From the NCBI GenBank assembly GCA_028015205.1, contig CM051510.1, positions 32,984,580-33,048,579 of the forward strand: 64,000 nucleotides of DNA, written 5' to 3'. The position numbers were made by a program, and so were the translations under genes. Under the pieces are notes generated by a model. That model did no database searches. It saw only the letters and a list, made by a program, of their open reading frames with translations, and had not been told where the DNA came from. The stretch is from Mytilisepta virgata. Its lineage: Eukaryota; Mollusca; Bivalvia; Mytilida; Mytilidae. Each line of letters begins with the position of its first letter. Within the stretch, counting starts at the first letter, position 1. Positions 44,601 through 57,035 of the stretch are shown piece by piece.

Positions 44601-47229
44601 TTCACTGCATGTGGTTAATGATTCTTTAACTTCCCTCATCAGCATAATTTTTAGATTCAAACCTGTAAGGAATGTAAATCAATAGTAAATATTAAATTGA
44701 ATTACTGATAAGGGAAAGGTGCCTCTTCTTGCAATATTATAATATTACTAGAAAGAACCCGCCATTCTCGAGGGAGAGGTAAGGAAGTCGATATTTGAGA
44801 GGTAAAAAAAGTGGGGAAAAGCTGAAGTTTGTTAACAATACTGATGCTGAAGATTAAAACAAATTGTGAAGAGGGAGATTGGGAACAAAAACCTATATAA
44901 TTGATAACACATTTTCAATTTTATGCGACAATCTCGACGGGTGTCTTTAAGGAGAAGAAGACTCATACTTTGCTGGTGCAGTTGATTTTTATGAATGCGT
45001 GTTCATTGTGTACCCCCGTAAGATATTGATATTTACTGGTATCAAATGCATTATCTCAACAATAGAAGTGTGTCGTCAATTACGGCTAGTGTACCGTTAA
45101 TTGCCATTTACGGTACACCTACATGTATACTATTGCAATAGGTACCAGAAAAGAGCAATATATATCTGCTGTAAGGGGATGCACAGTGGTGTTAGTCTTA
45201 ATGTATTTTTTCTTTTTTTTTTCAACAATTTTGCATTGTCATTATGTCTTTGTTTGTTTCCTAACCTTTGTACTTTCCCTTGGACTTTAGTCTTTTAATA
45301 CTTAGGGGACAATCCGGGGGACAACCATTCCATTCTGAGTGTTTATCATGTACACGCCACGTGAAGACCAGACACACTGTACATGTAGGAGTTCAGCCTG
45401 TGATAATTTTTTTTGTATCATTTAAATGACAAACTAACATACTGTAAGTGTTCATTGTACACAACGGGATCTATTTTTATTTATTAGTCCAGATAATCAT
45501 GGGGCCCATGGGTATAATTGTTTTAGATTTTTTTTGGATCCCTCATCGATGGAATATACGTCCAAGTAAAATTTTCCAAGACGGATTAATTATTTGGACT
45601 AACCTTTTATGTGCCATCGTTATTGTGTACACGCCATGTGATTTTTTGGAAACGCGTTGAGTTGTAAATATCACATTAAAATGCTAAAAGATGTACATTG
45701 ACTGAATCACGCGTTTCCTGTGACGGTGATCAAATAATATTGGGGCTTTCATATGTTTAAATATAATTGTACCTACTATTAATACTGTGGAAACAATATT
45801 TTCATTCAATGTTTCACGGCGGTGTTACTTGTTTGGTACGAAAGGGGAATGTTACAGGAGGGTCTGACAGCTATGCGTTCCCAAACCCCAGTGTGTATTA
45901 GAATGTCTAGAGTTGCTATTCCGACGAACTTCAAATAAAAGACTGACGGACAGTAGCAATTAAGACATGCAGTTCGTTCCACTGGGACTCCAAGCTGTTT
46001 ATATAAATTTTTAAAAAGTTTTCATATTTAATTAACCATGTTAACATAGAACAAAGATTCGAAACATATAATTCAAAAATATAAATAGGAATTCTTTACA
46101 AAAAAGTAATAGTTCTATATCAAAAATATTTATAATTTGGGAAAACAACACTGGCAAAGTAAAAATGACCCCAGAAATAATATTCTTAGAAAAATATATT
46201 TAATTGTAAAGACATTAAGCGAAAATTCTTAACGTAGTCTCTATTTTAATTTAGAAACTGAAATCTTCGATTAAACTTCAAAAATTTAACCCAAACTTTC
46301 TAGGAAGGGAACTTGGCTTTGCATTTCATACCTATCTGAAACACATATGTTTGAATAATAGACTTTAAATCAAATATACTCATAAATTATATACCATATA
46401 ACTATATCGTTTGCAAAATATTTAAGCTAAACCGAATATATAATCACAATAATAGTTTTTTTTTTATATTAAATGATTATTCCCGTTTTATAGAATGTTA
46501 AATTTTACCAAAATAGATACTATCACAAAAATTAACTTTAGCAAAAATGTTATTTCAAAAGGGGAGAAAATAAAATATTAATCATGTGAATAATACTTTT
46601 CCCAATGACTGGCTTTTTTTAGAACATTTTCACACAAAACTCAGGTTTCTAAGAAAAAGAAATTCTTCTGAGGGCAAACTTGGGAACTACTGAATGTCAC
46701 TATTATATGTTATATCTCAAACATTTTCAATATTTTGTGGTTTCAGAGTTTTTACCGCTCAAAGAACACGGTCTCTTCCTTTAGTATTAATGATACTTGA
46801 AATCTTGATGTGCAAACCTACTTTCACTGCTATCATGTACACAGTCTGTCAGCCATATTGTATTTATTTAATTTAAGAAGTTGGAATATTACATAATATG
46901 TTCCAACCCTTTCTCTCCCCCCGCCATAAAAAAAGATCTTAGATAGAATGCACCAATAACATTTTAATTAACAATATTATATTACTGATTTGAATTCTTG
47001 ACACAGAATACCTGCATATAATCCTTGACAAAAGTTTAAGCAAAGGATTAAGACTTTTGGGCTAATTCAGCTAAATATACATTTTTGTGTACCTTAAGCT
47101 TGAAATGCGCTAACTGTATGAATGTTTCCTGTAGGTTGTTACTGACCAGTTATGACATAATGATGAAAAATGTTTGTATTGTGAATTTATGGTTACTTTT
47201 GTTGACTTTTTAATAGAGTTTCCAACAGA
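41691..47229. other. Long intron stretch without recognised gene
   Basis: AT-rich. G-run at 43110-43120. A degenerate short motif of the type TGGTGAAATAAGTTCCTTGTCT recurs over 43570-43720. Around 45320-45660 two diverged copies of TGTACACGCCA.GTG occur. No exon with matching phase and good splice sites was found. Confidence 0.4.
43570..43720 (+). repeat. Degenerate short-motif repeat
   Basis: GTGAAATAAGTTATTTGTTA, GGTAAAATAAGTTCCTTCGTC, ATGAAATTATTTCCTTGTC and GGTGAAACAAGTTC are loose variants of one unit of about 30 bp. Confidence 0.5.
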
Positions 47230-47490
47230 ACAAAAGCTACAAATTTGGCAATGTACAGGATACATACATACATACATACAGGTGGGAGGACCTATATATG
47301 TGATATTGCTATAGCATTTTTTTCTTTTAGTTTACATAAATGATTTCAAAATAATTTTAAAGCAGAAATCTACAAATTTGGATATGTACAGGATACATAC
47401 ATACAGGTGGGAGGACCTATATTTGGGATATTGCTATAACATGTGTTTCTTATAGTTAACATAAATGATTTCAAAATAATTTTAAGGGAG
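47230..47490 (+). repeat. Two-copy tandem repeat with ACAT microsatellite
   Basis: CTACAAATTTGG..ATGTACAGGATACATACATAC followed by AGGTGGGAGGACCTATAT and ACATAAATGATTTCAAAATAA occurs twice with a period of about 130 bp. The first copy has a longer CATA run. Confidence 0.8.
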
Positions 47491-47664
47491 AGCTGTTTCC
47501 ACCTACAGGTATGTCTACTGATCTGTAATAATGCAATGCAAATATCAAAAGTAGATAGAAAATTATATACTTGTGAACCTGAAAGATTTTTCATGAACCA
47601 ATATTCCATAAACTTATGAAATGTCTTTCTTGACTGTATTTGTGCATAAAATATAAAAATATAA

Positions 47665-47760
47665 AAATACAGAGAATAAGAATAAGAATAAGAATATTTT
47701 ATTACCAAATCGTGGGCCCATAAAGGGCAAAAAATTAAATACAATGATTACTGCGATATG
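47665..47760 (-). mobile_element. 3' tail of a LINE (minus strand)
   Basis: On the minus strand, GCCCTTTATGGGCCCACGAT then TTTGGTAATAAAATATTC and (TTATTC)n. A polyadenylation-like AATAAA followed by a short tandem hexamer tail is typical of the 3' end of CR1/L2-type LINEs. No coding part is visible, so it is a 5'-truncated copy. Confidence 0.5.
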
Positions 47761-49538
47761 ACATAACAATACAAAGAAAAAAAAGCAATAATACAATGTT
47801 CAAATAATCTATACTATACAGCACATTCATATTAGAGCATGTTAAAATTAACAATCAATATATCATATACATTTAACATCAATCAGTGGTAATAGTATCA
47901 ACCCTGTTCAGTTATATTTTATTAAACATTTTGTGTTATATTTTTTAACTAACTTAAAAGGGGACTTGACCTTCTTGTTTCCAATCACATATTAATGTAC
48001 ATGTATGGGCAGTTGTCCTTTGCAGCTTACACTTATTTACATTCATCAGAAAACTAAATAATATATACTTACTGACGTGACTTGATGCGGTCAATTCAGT
48101 AGCTTCAACATTTCATAACTGTAAAAATACAACAAGAAAGTGTAAAGAATTTTAATACACCCCCACCCTACAAAATGTCAAAAAAATGTCAATTTCATTA
48201 TAATAATACACAATATACAACTCTTTCACATTAATTATCATATGGTATATTTTAGAGCTTCTTGAGAAATAAAATCAAAATTTACAAGAGCTATTTTGGG
48301 GGAATTCTAAATACATTAACAGCTTTTTGAATGATTTTTCAATTCACAAAAAAAAAGTTATAGTACAGACTATGAAAAGCTTAATACATAATACAAAATA
48401 ACTCATGTCATTAAACTTAAAACTGGCATGTAATATTTTGAAAAAAGTTTGTATCCATGCATCATAAATCATTAAATTTTATAGACTCAAAGCTTACAGT
48501 ATCCCGCAGTCTGTGAGGAGCCATGAAAAAATTCTAGTAGAACTGAACATTTTTCAAGGTAGAATTTAATCTACATAAATGTTATTAGTTAAATTCTCTT
48601 AAATTCCTTCAGCTCCTTACCACCCCTCCCACACAAAATATTGATTAAAAAAATGGCTCATTAAGCAATACGACAAATATATATGTTTTATTTAAAATCA
48701 GACTTAATAAAAGCAATTAAGGTAGATTGTTTTATTTAAAATCGGATATGAATTTTCATTAAAAAAACAACATTTCTTTAAGGGAAAACTTCAAAGATTA
48801 CCAGATAAACCACCTTGATACCTGGAATTTTGTTAATTTCTGTAAAAAAGGGCTTGAGTTGGAAAACAACTTCAAATATTTTGGGTAATTTTTGTTCTGA
48901 TATAGAGTAAAAAATGTACTTTACATGAATTTTATCTTTAGTTTTTCAAAACATCGTATAAACGAATTATTAAACAAAAAAGATGACATGTGTACATAAA
49001 GAGGCAACTTTAAAAACAAGATACATTTAACATATACAAGACATTGAACCCGCGCGAGCGCGGGAAAATAAGCATTTTTTTTGTGGTGGCCATGTTGACT
49101 ATAAAAGGTTGTTGCGGCCATGTCATTCATGGAACAGTGACTCAATATGAATGTTGTAGCAGGCTTTCCATAAACTTTCCTGTCAAGTAGGTGGTATCAA
49201 CTGATAGTTTCATGTCTATATATGCTGTAGTATTCCAGAAATGGATGTTAATGCAAATTTTAACCAAAGTCAATGAAGCGTGAAATGTAGGTCAACGTGA
49301 ACCAATTGTCATATGGCTGTTCGTTACTACAGAAGATGTATCCACTGATGAAGTAGACTGTATACCACGTAGAATTACCAAAATGGACCTTAAGGTTCCA
49401 TCAAAGTCAAAATCTATGACGAAAACACAACCACATAAATTGTCAATATTTTTATTGTTACAATTAATTCTGAACTGGAACTTGATGAAAAGCTTTCATT
49501 AAATACACATTTCATAATGCATTACCTTTTTCCTTCAG
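47761..49538. other. Intron, nothing recognised
   Basis: AT-rich, no exon or repeat family identified. Confidence 0.4.
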
Positions 49539-49889
49539 AATAAATATGAAAATGAAATTGTAGATGTAACCATTTCCTTAGTGACGGATGAATTTTTCAA
49601 AAGATGCCATGAGTTAGGTAGAACATACGTTTGGAAAATAATTGTTCCAATTGTTCCATTTTCATCATGGGCAGGGCATGTGATGCTTAATTTCACAAAT
49701 ATATCCAATAATCAGACGATAAAAGCATTTTTAGTGTGTGGATGCGTGTGCTGTCCACGTTTATATTTATCAAAGATGTCCGAGATAAATTTCGTCATTA
49801 ATGATAAAAATGACCATTTGTTAAAAATAGTTTTATCTAGGGCTTACAGGAAATTGTATGGTAGAGATATATTTAGACAGGTCACATGA
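49539..49889 (+). CDS. Possible terminal exon or stray coding segment, unknown family
   Basis: After the acceptor CATTACCTTTTTCCTTCAG one frame is open for 116 codons to TGA at 49887-49889. It reads NKYENEIVDVTISLVTDEFF, then KRCHELGRTYVWKIIVPIV, a Cys-rich LVCGCVCCPRLYLSKM and a basic end LSRAYRKLYGRDIFRQ. It is the longest open stretch between 33 and 52 kb and has a good pyrimidine tract. Entry is in phase 0, whereas neighbouring host-gene exons are all phase 1, so it cannot simply join them. It may belong to an alternative transcript or another gene. No family recognised. Confidence 0.4.
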   Translation, partial: NKYENEIVDVTISLVTDEFFKRCHELGRTYVWKIIVPIVPFSSWAGHVMLNFTNISNNQTIKAFLVCGCVCCPRLYLSKMSEINFVINDKNDHLLKIVLSRAYRKLYGRDIFRQVT

Positions 49890-50049
49890 CAAATAATGTA
49901 AAAATAGATAATTGTTGGTGTAATCACTTTGTGCAATGTAAACATCCGAGCAATCCAAAAAAAAAAAAAAAAACAACTAAGTTAGGAATTCCTCTGAACT
50001 TTACCTTACTTCTTCATATAATCTTGAAAGTTCATAGCCTTTACAGTTA

Positions 50050-50177
50050 GGAGAAATTGCGTTATTGTAGAAAAACAATCCTGAATACATGAAGCGGAAA
50101 CATCCCATTCGAAGGAGAAATTGCGTTATTGTAGAAAAACAATCCTGAATACATGAAGCGGAAACATCCCATTCGAA
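50050..50177 (+). repeat. Exact 64-bp tandem duplication
   Basis: 50050-50113 and 50114-50177 are identical (GGAGAAATTGCGTTATTGTA to CATCCCATTCGAA). Very recent, or an assembly artefact. Confidence 0.9.
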
Positions 50178-50183
50178 GGAGAA

Positions 50184-51833
50184 TGTTTTTAATTAGTTTT
50201 ATTCTTCTTCCGTAATTTCAAACAGAAATACATTTAAAATATGTGCATACTTGTTTATTTAAATCAATGTGTTAAAATGATGCATTCGAGAACCTTCTAA
50301 GGGATATGTTGGGAGAATTCATATAGGAAAAGTGCATACAAATTCCATTTGCACATAAACACAACTGCAGTTGAAATTTATAAATGCAGATTGTCAAATC
50401 CGATAATAACCTTTATAATCTGAACCATACATCGTTTATTTTGAACCACACGTTTTGCCGGCTATTCGGCTAATTCGTAAATTTAGTATTATAGATGGAA
50501 AAATTAAACTACATGTAAATATACTCCACATAAAAGGATGATGATATAGTGTATTTTGTTTGGCAAATTTATCTCCAGAAACAGTCTTGCTCAAATAAAT
50601 AGGATATTATTTTAAATTATTATAACTCACAAAAACTGATTATAATAATCACAATTATCAATGACAATACAGCAAGTTTATGAAAGAAAAAGAATATAAA
50701 AAATCTAGGATTAAAACATAATTCCTTAAATTGTCACTCCCACTAAAAGATAACTTTGTGGCTGCAGAATTAAAGGATAGTAAAAAAAATCACTCCTTTT
50801 AAGCAGATAAATTAAAAGGCACACAAAAAAGGTCAAAGTCCAACACTCTTAGTCTTGCCTGCTCAATAAATTTGATGAAAGACTCTTCCAGAATTCAATT
50901 CTGACACCTTATTTTATTTAAAAAGAAGTGCAACTTTGTTTTCTTTCTTCGCAACATTTATTTCTTACACTTTTGTTGCTATATATTTAAGTTTTATTAA
51001 TAGAGTGTACGAGCTAAAACTGAACATTTTTTATTAGGCTTTATGATCTTGCGTAAGATTTTGAGAAAATCCAGAATCTTCAAACAAGTGGACAAACAAG
51101 GGAAAAAAAGAGGTGGGGGGGTTGATATTTCTAATGGCAGTTTTTGCAAGAGATTTGGCTTTATTTTACACATTTCTGAATGAAACAAAACGATATAGCC
51201 ATGAACAGATGAAACGTCAGTTTGCATTGCCCTTTCGCTTTGCCTTTTTAGGATTTTGCCGTTTTGGGAATTTTATTTGTTTGCATGTTGTCGTTACCGT
51301 CATATACCGAGTCTAACTGACATGTAACATCTTAAATTAACCCGTGGATGTAAAGAGTCAATAAAATGCTCTGCGTGGAAAGGTTAAATCGCAGACGTTT
51401 GATCACCACATTCCATTCGAACAGGTGCGACGAAATATTTTCAAGCTTCTTTGAGACTTTGCTTTCCTAAATAAGGAAAATAAACCACGCCTACTTTAAA
51501 ACGTCAACTGATCGTATTTTCTTTCATTTATGGTACAAAAGAAAAAACTTATACTTACTTTTGAACTGGTGATGATAAATAGAATGCTGATACATCATGC
51601 CCTGTCAATACCTACAAAAAACTGCCGATCAATAAATGATTCCATGTATTTTCACGCTCCTGAAATCGAAGATGCTGACAACGTCGTCACGCAATGCTAG
51701 TTAATATTCATGAGTTTAGGAAGAGTAACTTCCCCATTGATAAAACAGCATTAACCTACCCGCGTTAATTACATTATATATATTCACTACGTCTGTATAT
51801 TTTTATACGTCCATGCTATTTTTTCATTTTTAG
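50184..51833. other. Intron, nothing recognised
   Basis: AT-rich. Ends at the acceptor TTTTTCATTTTTAG (51833). Confidence 0.45.
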
Positions 51834-52010
51834 GTTTATACGAGACGTTAAAAACAGATCCAACAAGTAAACTGGAATTTGAAAATTTGGCACCAGTAAT
51901 CTCTGAAATGGCCATGGCAATACAAAGTGAAACCAGAGATAAAAGGGACACGTCTATCGAATGTCTAAGATGTGAAGAGTTACAAAAAGAAATATTCAAT
52001 CTACGTTCTG
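51834..52010 (+). CDS. Exon of the host gene: CxxC module A
   Basis: 177 bp (59 codons), phase 1-1, with a long pyrimidine tract before TAG| and a consensus donor TCTG|GTAAGT. It reads LYETLKTDPTSKLEFENLAP, then VISEMAMAIQSETRDK and SIECLRCEELQKEIFNLRS. The end (C-L-R-C-E-E-L-x-K-E-x-x-N-L) is matched by the exon at 55831 (C-F-H-C-E-A-L-K-L-E-N-x-N-L), and each is followed by a 21-bp microexon. A CxxC pair could bind zinc with a second pair elsewhere, but only one pair is present per exon. It joins 32893 in phase. Confidence 0.75.
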
Positions 52011-52952
52011 GTAAGTATTCTGTAGATATAAACTGTCAATTACGTTTTGAATTATCTATTTAAAAGAAAATTCCCATGGTCATTATCTTTGGTCGCTAAG
52101 ACTCTTACAGAAATAATAATGCTATTGTAAATTTTGCGGCAGTTACAAAATTTAAAAAAAAAAAAAAACATTTTGCTAAAATTAAGAAATTATACCGGTT
52201 GATTATATATTTCTTTAATACATGTTGTTGTTGGTTCTTTTTTACATGTTGAATTGTTCAACTATTCCATCACTTTAGAGTGACAACTTATTTGAATTTT
52301 ACAAAATAAATAAACAAAATGAGAGAAAACGGATTGATCTAATTTTTTTCCTGGAGAAACGTCTGCCAAGTACGCTCTAAACCAACATGTTAAGTGCCAA
52401 AAAATTGTAAAACATAAAACAATTATAACTGTGTGACACACATCCTTTTGTTATAAGCTACATTGATAACGATACTTATTGACTGGGTATGAGGGGAATA
52501 GTATAGGGAGTTAAATCGCTGCAAAACTGGATACCTCCATAATTGTCGTCTGACGACAAGACAATATTTCCTATGTTCTCGAAAGTTTACTTTACTATAA
52601 GATAAAATTAGAGGCATTAGAAAGAAATTTGGCGGGAAAATGTTTAATGTTTAAACATTCCGCAACGGAATATCGTACAGGCGGTCCAATAGTTTTTTTT
52701 TCATTAAAGTACTATTGACCGGTCAATAGTACTTAATACTTAGACGGAAACAATGGAAATTGTAAGAAGAATAGTATTTTTATCATCTGTATTTTTTTTA
52801 ATAAAACTAATAATATAATATAGGTATAATAAAAAATGTGATAATCCACATGACACCTTGTAGTCTTATAAAATCATAGTAGTTTGATGTCATCTTAAAT
52901 ATGTAACACGATTTGTCGGTTTTTTATTTTAATAGTTAAATTTTAATTTCAG

Positions 52953-52973
52953 AGATTCAGAAACTTAAGGAAG
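52953..52973 (+). CDS. Microexon A (21 bp)
   Basis: AG-ATT-CAG-AAA-CTT-AAG-GAA-G between TTTAATTTCAG and GTAAGTG. Phase 1-1, it adds seven residues (EIQKLKE) that continue the helix ending the exon at 51834. The twin at 57725-57745 has the same length, phase and donor. Confidence 0.6.
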
Positions 52974-53198
52974 GTAAGTGAATCTCTGTTTGTTTTAAAA
53001 TAAAAACCAAACATTGTAATGATGTCAATGATTAACTGGTTTTTGTTTGAAGATATATTTTGAAATGGTATGAATCGAAGATTTACAAATACTGCCAATA
53101 AAGATATATCATAAAACAATATTCTTTTTAACAATGACTACACTTTGTTTTAATATGAAATCTTAACCAATTTGATACTTCACATGAGAGAAAAAATG

Positions 53199-53345
53199 TA
53201 TCTAAAAAAAGCACAAATATACCAATGAAAAAAACGTAATCCATTGACAGACAAACCCGGGAAGACAAATGAACAACAACATCACAACAAATAAACACAG
53301 AAAACTAAAAGACAATGAACAACACGAACTCCTATAAAAACTATG
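53199..53345 (+). repeat. Dispersed repeat, copy after microexon A
   Basis: Shares AATCCATT.ACAG.CAAACCC, AATGAACAAC.ACA..ACAACAAATAAACA and AACAATGAACAACACGAACTCCTATAAAAA-type blocks with 57820-57945. Shorter versions occur at 37780 and 62210. Confidence 0.65.
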
Positions 53346-54239
53346 AGTGAACCCAGGTGCTCCGGAAGAGTAGGCAGTTCCTGCTCCGTATACGGCATCC
53401 GTCTAAATAAGCGTACATGTACTGTAAAGTTGATTCTGTTTGCAGTCTTAATGAACAGGGTATCAAACATTTTACGATTATGAAATCATTATTGACGGAA
53501 AACTCCACTTTTACGAATTTAAATATTACTGCAAATTAAAAGACACGACTTTATAGATACGTTCCCTGAAATTGTCTGTTTTAAAAAATAATGTAGAAAA
53601 TCATATTTTCCACATAATCAGTCCTGTGTGTAAATTTGACTTAAAAAAATATATCCAACCAACAAATTTCACGCTAAAAATAACAAAAGTTAAACTCTAC
53701 TGATCTAAAACCATAATTTGCAGAATAGGGTTAAAGTTGTATTATTTCATGTCCAAGATAAGTACATCAATATTTCTTGCATGAAAACCAACTGGTTAAA
53801 ATAATTTGAAGAGATACATATTCCGCACAAAAACCTCGCAAGTTTGTATTTTCTGATTATTCACCATGATATTCATTCAAAGCCACAAACCTACTATTTT
53901 TGATAGGAACTAACGATTTTGCTGCTGCCACGTGCAGTTTATCTAAATTTGGCAACGGTTCCAAAAGCATAGTATAGCCATGTGTATAGTGTAATACCTC
54001 ACTAACTATAGATGAGAATTTTAGTAGGGTTATTACCTTTCTGATTCTCAATTTATTTACAGTTCGTATATACAATTTCTAAGGTAGTGTTATCAAAATA
54101 TTTCTTGTTAACCACATAGACATTACTGCATGTACCGATTAACCAGTATGGTAAAGTCCACAAACCGATATTTTATTTGTCCTTTTTGCAAATCAGATGT
54201 AGGAATTAAATTGATTAAACTGCAACAATGAAATTTTTT

Positions 54240-54372
54240 ATTAATGACTGTGTGCTTATCTCTGTACCTACAATTAGACAATTTGTGCTTATCTCTGTAC
54301 CTACAATTAGACAATTTGTGCTTATCTCTGTACCTACCATTACACAATGTGTGCTTATCGCTGTACCTACAT
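54240..54372 (+). repeat. 33-bp minisatellite, four units
   Basis: Units start GTGCTTATC.CTGTACCTAC with an AATTAGACAATTT tail. The first three are nearly identical and the fourth is diverged. Confidence 0.9.
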
Positions 54373-54474
54373 TTAGAATAACTACATAATTGCTGTAAAA
54401 ATGGATAAAAAGAGAAAAGGTTGACAAAAAATCCTTAGATTCTTTTTCCAATTCAGTAATGTAAAATAGTTGAT

Positions 54475-54845
54475 ATTCGTAATAAACATTTTAAAGAACA
54501 TTTTACTCATAACAACAAGCATAATAACCTTATTTCTCGTATCAAGCATAAGCTAAAAGAACTTGGAAAAGAATTTGTTTTTGTCCCAGCTGATCAGGAT
54601 GTGAATAATATCATTATTGTTTGACGTAAATTTTATATGGAGGTTCTGGAAAAGACAATTACTAATCCACCTACATTCCAACTAACTCAATTTTCGGAAA
54701 ATGACATGGTTAACACACATAAACTTATTGCTACCTCTTTACAAGAAGAACCGAATAACATGGACAAGATTGAAGTTCCAACTATGCACTTGCTTCGGAA
54801 GCAGCACAAAACACCTTACAAATGTAGATTTATTTCATTGTAAGG
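54475..54845 (+). pseudogene. Penelope-like element fragment
   Basis: The translation reads ELGKEFVFVPADQDVNNIII, a stop, then RKFYMEVLEKTITNPPTFQL, and VPTMHLLRKQHKTPYKCRFIS ending at a stop at 54841. The order 'F-V-P-A-D-K/Q-x-x-N-N' followed by 'L-P-K-x-H-K-x-P-Y-K-x-R-F-I' is characteristic of the start of the Penelope-like reverse transcriptase. The catalytic motifs and GIY-YIG nuclease are absent, so this is a 5' scrap. Penelope-like elements are known carriers of hammerhead ribozymes and are one candidate helper for the arrays in this window (inference). Confidence 0.7.
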
Positions 54846-54944
54846 CATTGTTCCACTTCTAAACTCTATTATACTAGTTTTACGTGTACAAATGACGAGA
54901 TGTTATTGTCATATAAAGGCTCGCATTACATTCTATTTATTTAG

Positions 54945-55100
54945 ACGAAGAAGAGTCTGTTCGCAGGATGATGTCTCAGGCAAAATCCGAAATAAGCAGT
55001 TTACCAGGTAGATCAAAAGATGCATCCCGTCCGGAAGATGAGAAACGTTTAACTTACAGCTCGGAAAGCCATGACATACCTGTTTCCGACGATGCACCAG
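54945..55100 (+). CDS. Exon of the host gene: Ser/Asp-rich linker
   Basis: 156 bp (52 codons), phase 1-1, acceptor TCTATTTATTTAG. It reads EEESVRRMMSQAKSEISSLP, then RSKDASRPEDEKRLTYSSES and PVSDDAP. It is polar, Ser-rich and probably disordered apart from the first helix. Two donors keep phase 1: CCAG|GTAGAT after 55007 and CCAG|GTGATT after 55100. The first would shorten the exon to 63 bp, so alternative splicing is possible. It lies between the two duplicated CxxC exon pairs. Confidence 0.6.
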
Positions 55101-55830
55101 GTGATTAAAACTAATTTTTATGATTACTTCTTTATTATAAACAAATCTAATGTACACTTTGGATCTTGAAATCATACGGTAAGTATTTTGTTAGTGATCT
55201 AATAAGTATGAAATTTACCAAATGTGCTAATCATGTGAATTAAAAGTGGTATCAAGATAGATTTTTTTGTTCAGTACAACTGCAAATTAGACACCTCTGA
55301 TACCCTATGGAATAAAGTCCAAAGAGTATCACCATCTTAGTAGCTAGTATTTCAATTTCAGATTACTATGACAATACAACTTAGCACGTAATCTGACCAG
55401 AGGTATGGACTCAGTGGTTCTGAATATTGTATGTTACTAGTTTGGTTGCTCAAGGCCTTTAATGTTGAAGACCGAAAGAAAACGCAAAACCAAATCCAAA
55501 TTACAATTTCCTGAATTTATCTAATAATTTAGAAGGGAAGTTCTCACATTCATTCAAATGCAAAGACTTTTGTGGATATTAAACAACCTACTGTACTTAC
55601 CCAAAAAGACAGTAAATACAAACAATTTACTTCTTCAGCATCAATGGAACTGTAGAAGGATCAAATTAGTGTGTAAGCTATCTTTCTGTGTAATATATTT
55701 TTGTTTGCATGTCTATAATATTTCATTTACATCTGGTACATATATAAATCAGCGTTTTCGTCGTCTTTTTGGAAAAAAACACCATGTCAGGTCATGGTAT
55801 GTCTGTTAATTTTGTATTTCTATTTTGAAG

Positions 55831-55989
55831 ATAACCTGGGAAATCAGCAATTTGAAAAAACATTACCTAAAATGATGGAAAAGGAAGTACATGATTCTTT
55901 GATAAGCCAGGGAGTCAAAAATATACAACATTCGAAAAAATGTTTTCATTGCGAAGCGTTGAAACTGGAAAACTGCAATTTGAAATCAG
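55831..55989 (+). CDS. Exon of the host gene: CxxC module B
   Basis: 159 bp (53 codons), phase 1-1, acceptor TTCTATTTTGAAG and donor TCAG|GTAAGA. It reads NLGNQQFEKTLPKMMEKEVH, then DSLISQGVKNIQHSKKCFHC and EALKLENCNLKS. The last 20 residues align with those of 51834-52010 (CxxCExLxxExxNLxS), and it is likewise followed by a 21-bp microexon. The N-terminal part is diverged and six codons shorter. This is best explained by tandem duplication of an exon pair. Confidence 0.7.
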
Positions 55990-56611
55990 GTAAGAAGCTT
56001 TGTAGATACAGGGACGGTCTTCATTTATGGACAACATGAAAAATTTAGTAAAGAAAATCAAAATACTCTTATTATGCATTATTTTGAACTATTATCTAAA
56101 TCCACGATGGAATTATTATTTCTAACAATCTTGTGATTAAACATGAAATTGACTACGTGGAAATACATATTTATTTATGTGAAAGCTGACGTCACGTGAA
56201 ATTCACTTGATCAAATTTGCCTATGTAGTGAAACCATCTTCCGATAGAACAATGTATGAGATCACAATTTAGGTCACTTTATATGAATATTTCGACAAAT
56301 CACGTCAGTAAATAAGTTGGCCAAATTTCACATAAGCATCAAGATACTAGCAAGTCGTCGGATGATACCAATGGAGACAATTAGGTTCCACAGCCCCTAC
56401 CTAACATGGTTATGTTAAACGACATTGTCACTAAGATAACTAAAGTTTATAAAGCTACGGAAACGGAACTATCAAACGAAAAAGTCAGAAGTAACACTCC
56501 AACAATTTTTAATCGAATAGTATAGTTTCAATGAGATTGGTAGTAGTTGTGATAAGTCGTTTAAAAATAACAATCCAAAGATACTAATATTAGATATAGT
56601 AAATTTATACT

Positions 56612-56658
56612 ATGCTGTATACGACGCATTTCAAGGAGTTACCTCTCATTACCAGCAT
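56612..56658 (-). ncRNA. Decayed hammerhead fold, copy 1
   Basis: Minus strand: stem I ATGCTG pairs with CAGCAT. The core reads GTAATGAG for CTGATGAG, stem II is AGG/CCT-like, the box is TGAAA, stem III ATGC/GTAT closes loop GTC, and ATA precedes the predicted cut. The changed core bases should prevent catalysis. Confidence 0.55.
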
Positions 56659-56989
56659 TAAAGCCGAAACATTTGGAAGACCAAAAACCAAAATTATTGT
56701 AAACAAGAAGTAATCATAACCAACATTTCTGAAATAGGAGGCCAAATTTCAGCTAAGGAGATCTACCATGTGCATACAAGGAATGAACCCTTAGTATTTC
56801 TATTATTTTTTAATTTTGCTAAATACTGGTAATTTCTGTAACAAATCAATGAATAATCATGTCATACAAGTCTGACGACTAGGTTGGTGAATATCCTCCG
56901 GACCTAGATCCACCATGAAGAGGCATCGTCCCATGAGTTTTAAAATAACAATCCAAAGATACTAATATTAGATATTTTAAATTTATACT

Positions 56990-57035
56990 ATGCTGTATAC
57001 GAGGCATTCAGGGAGGTACCTCTCATCACCAGCAT
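56990..57035 (-). ncRNA. Decayed hammerhead fold, copy 2
   Basis: Same fold: ATGCTG/CAGCAT stem I, core GTGATGAG, strong stem II GAGGT/ACCTC, box CTGAA with one A missing. Only position 3 of the core box differs from consensus. Confidence 0.55.

Noticed and set aside
54123..54347. Minus-strand frame with an 11-residue repeat (CRYRDKHKLSN)
   Set aside because: It is simply the translation of the 33-bp minisatellite.
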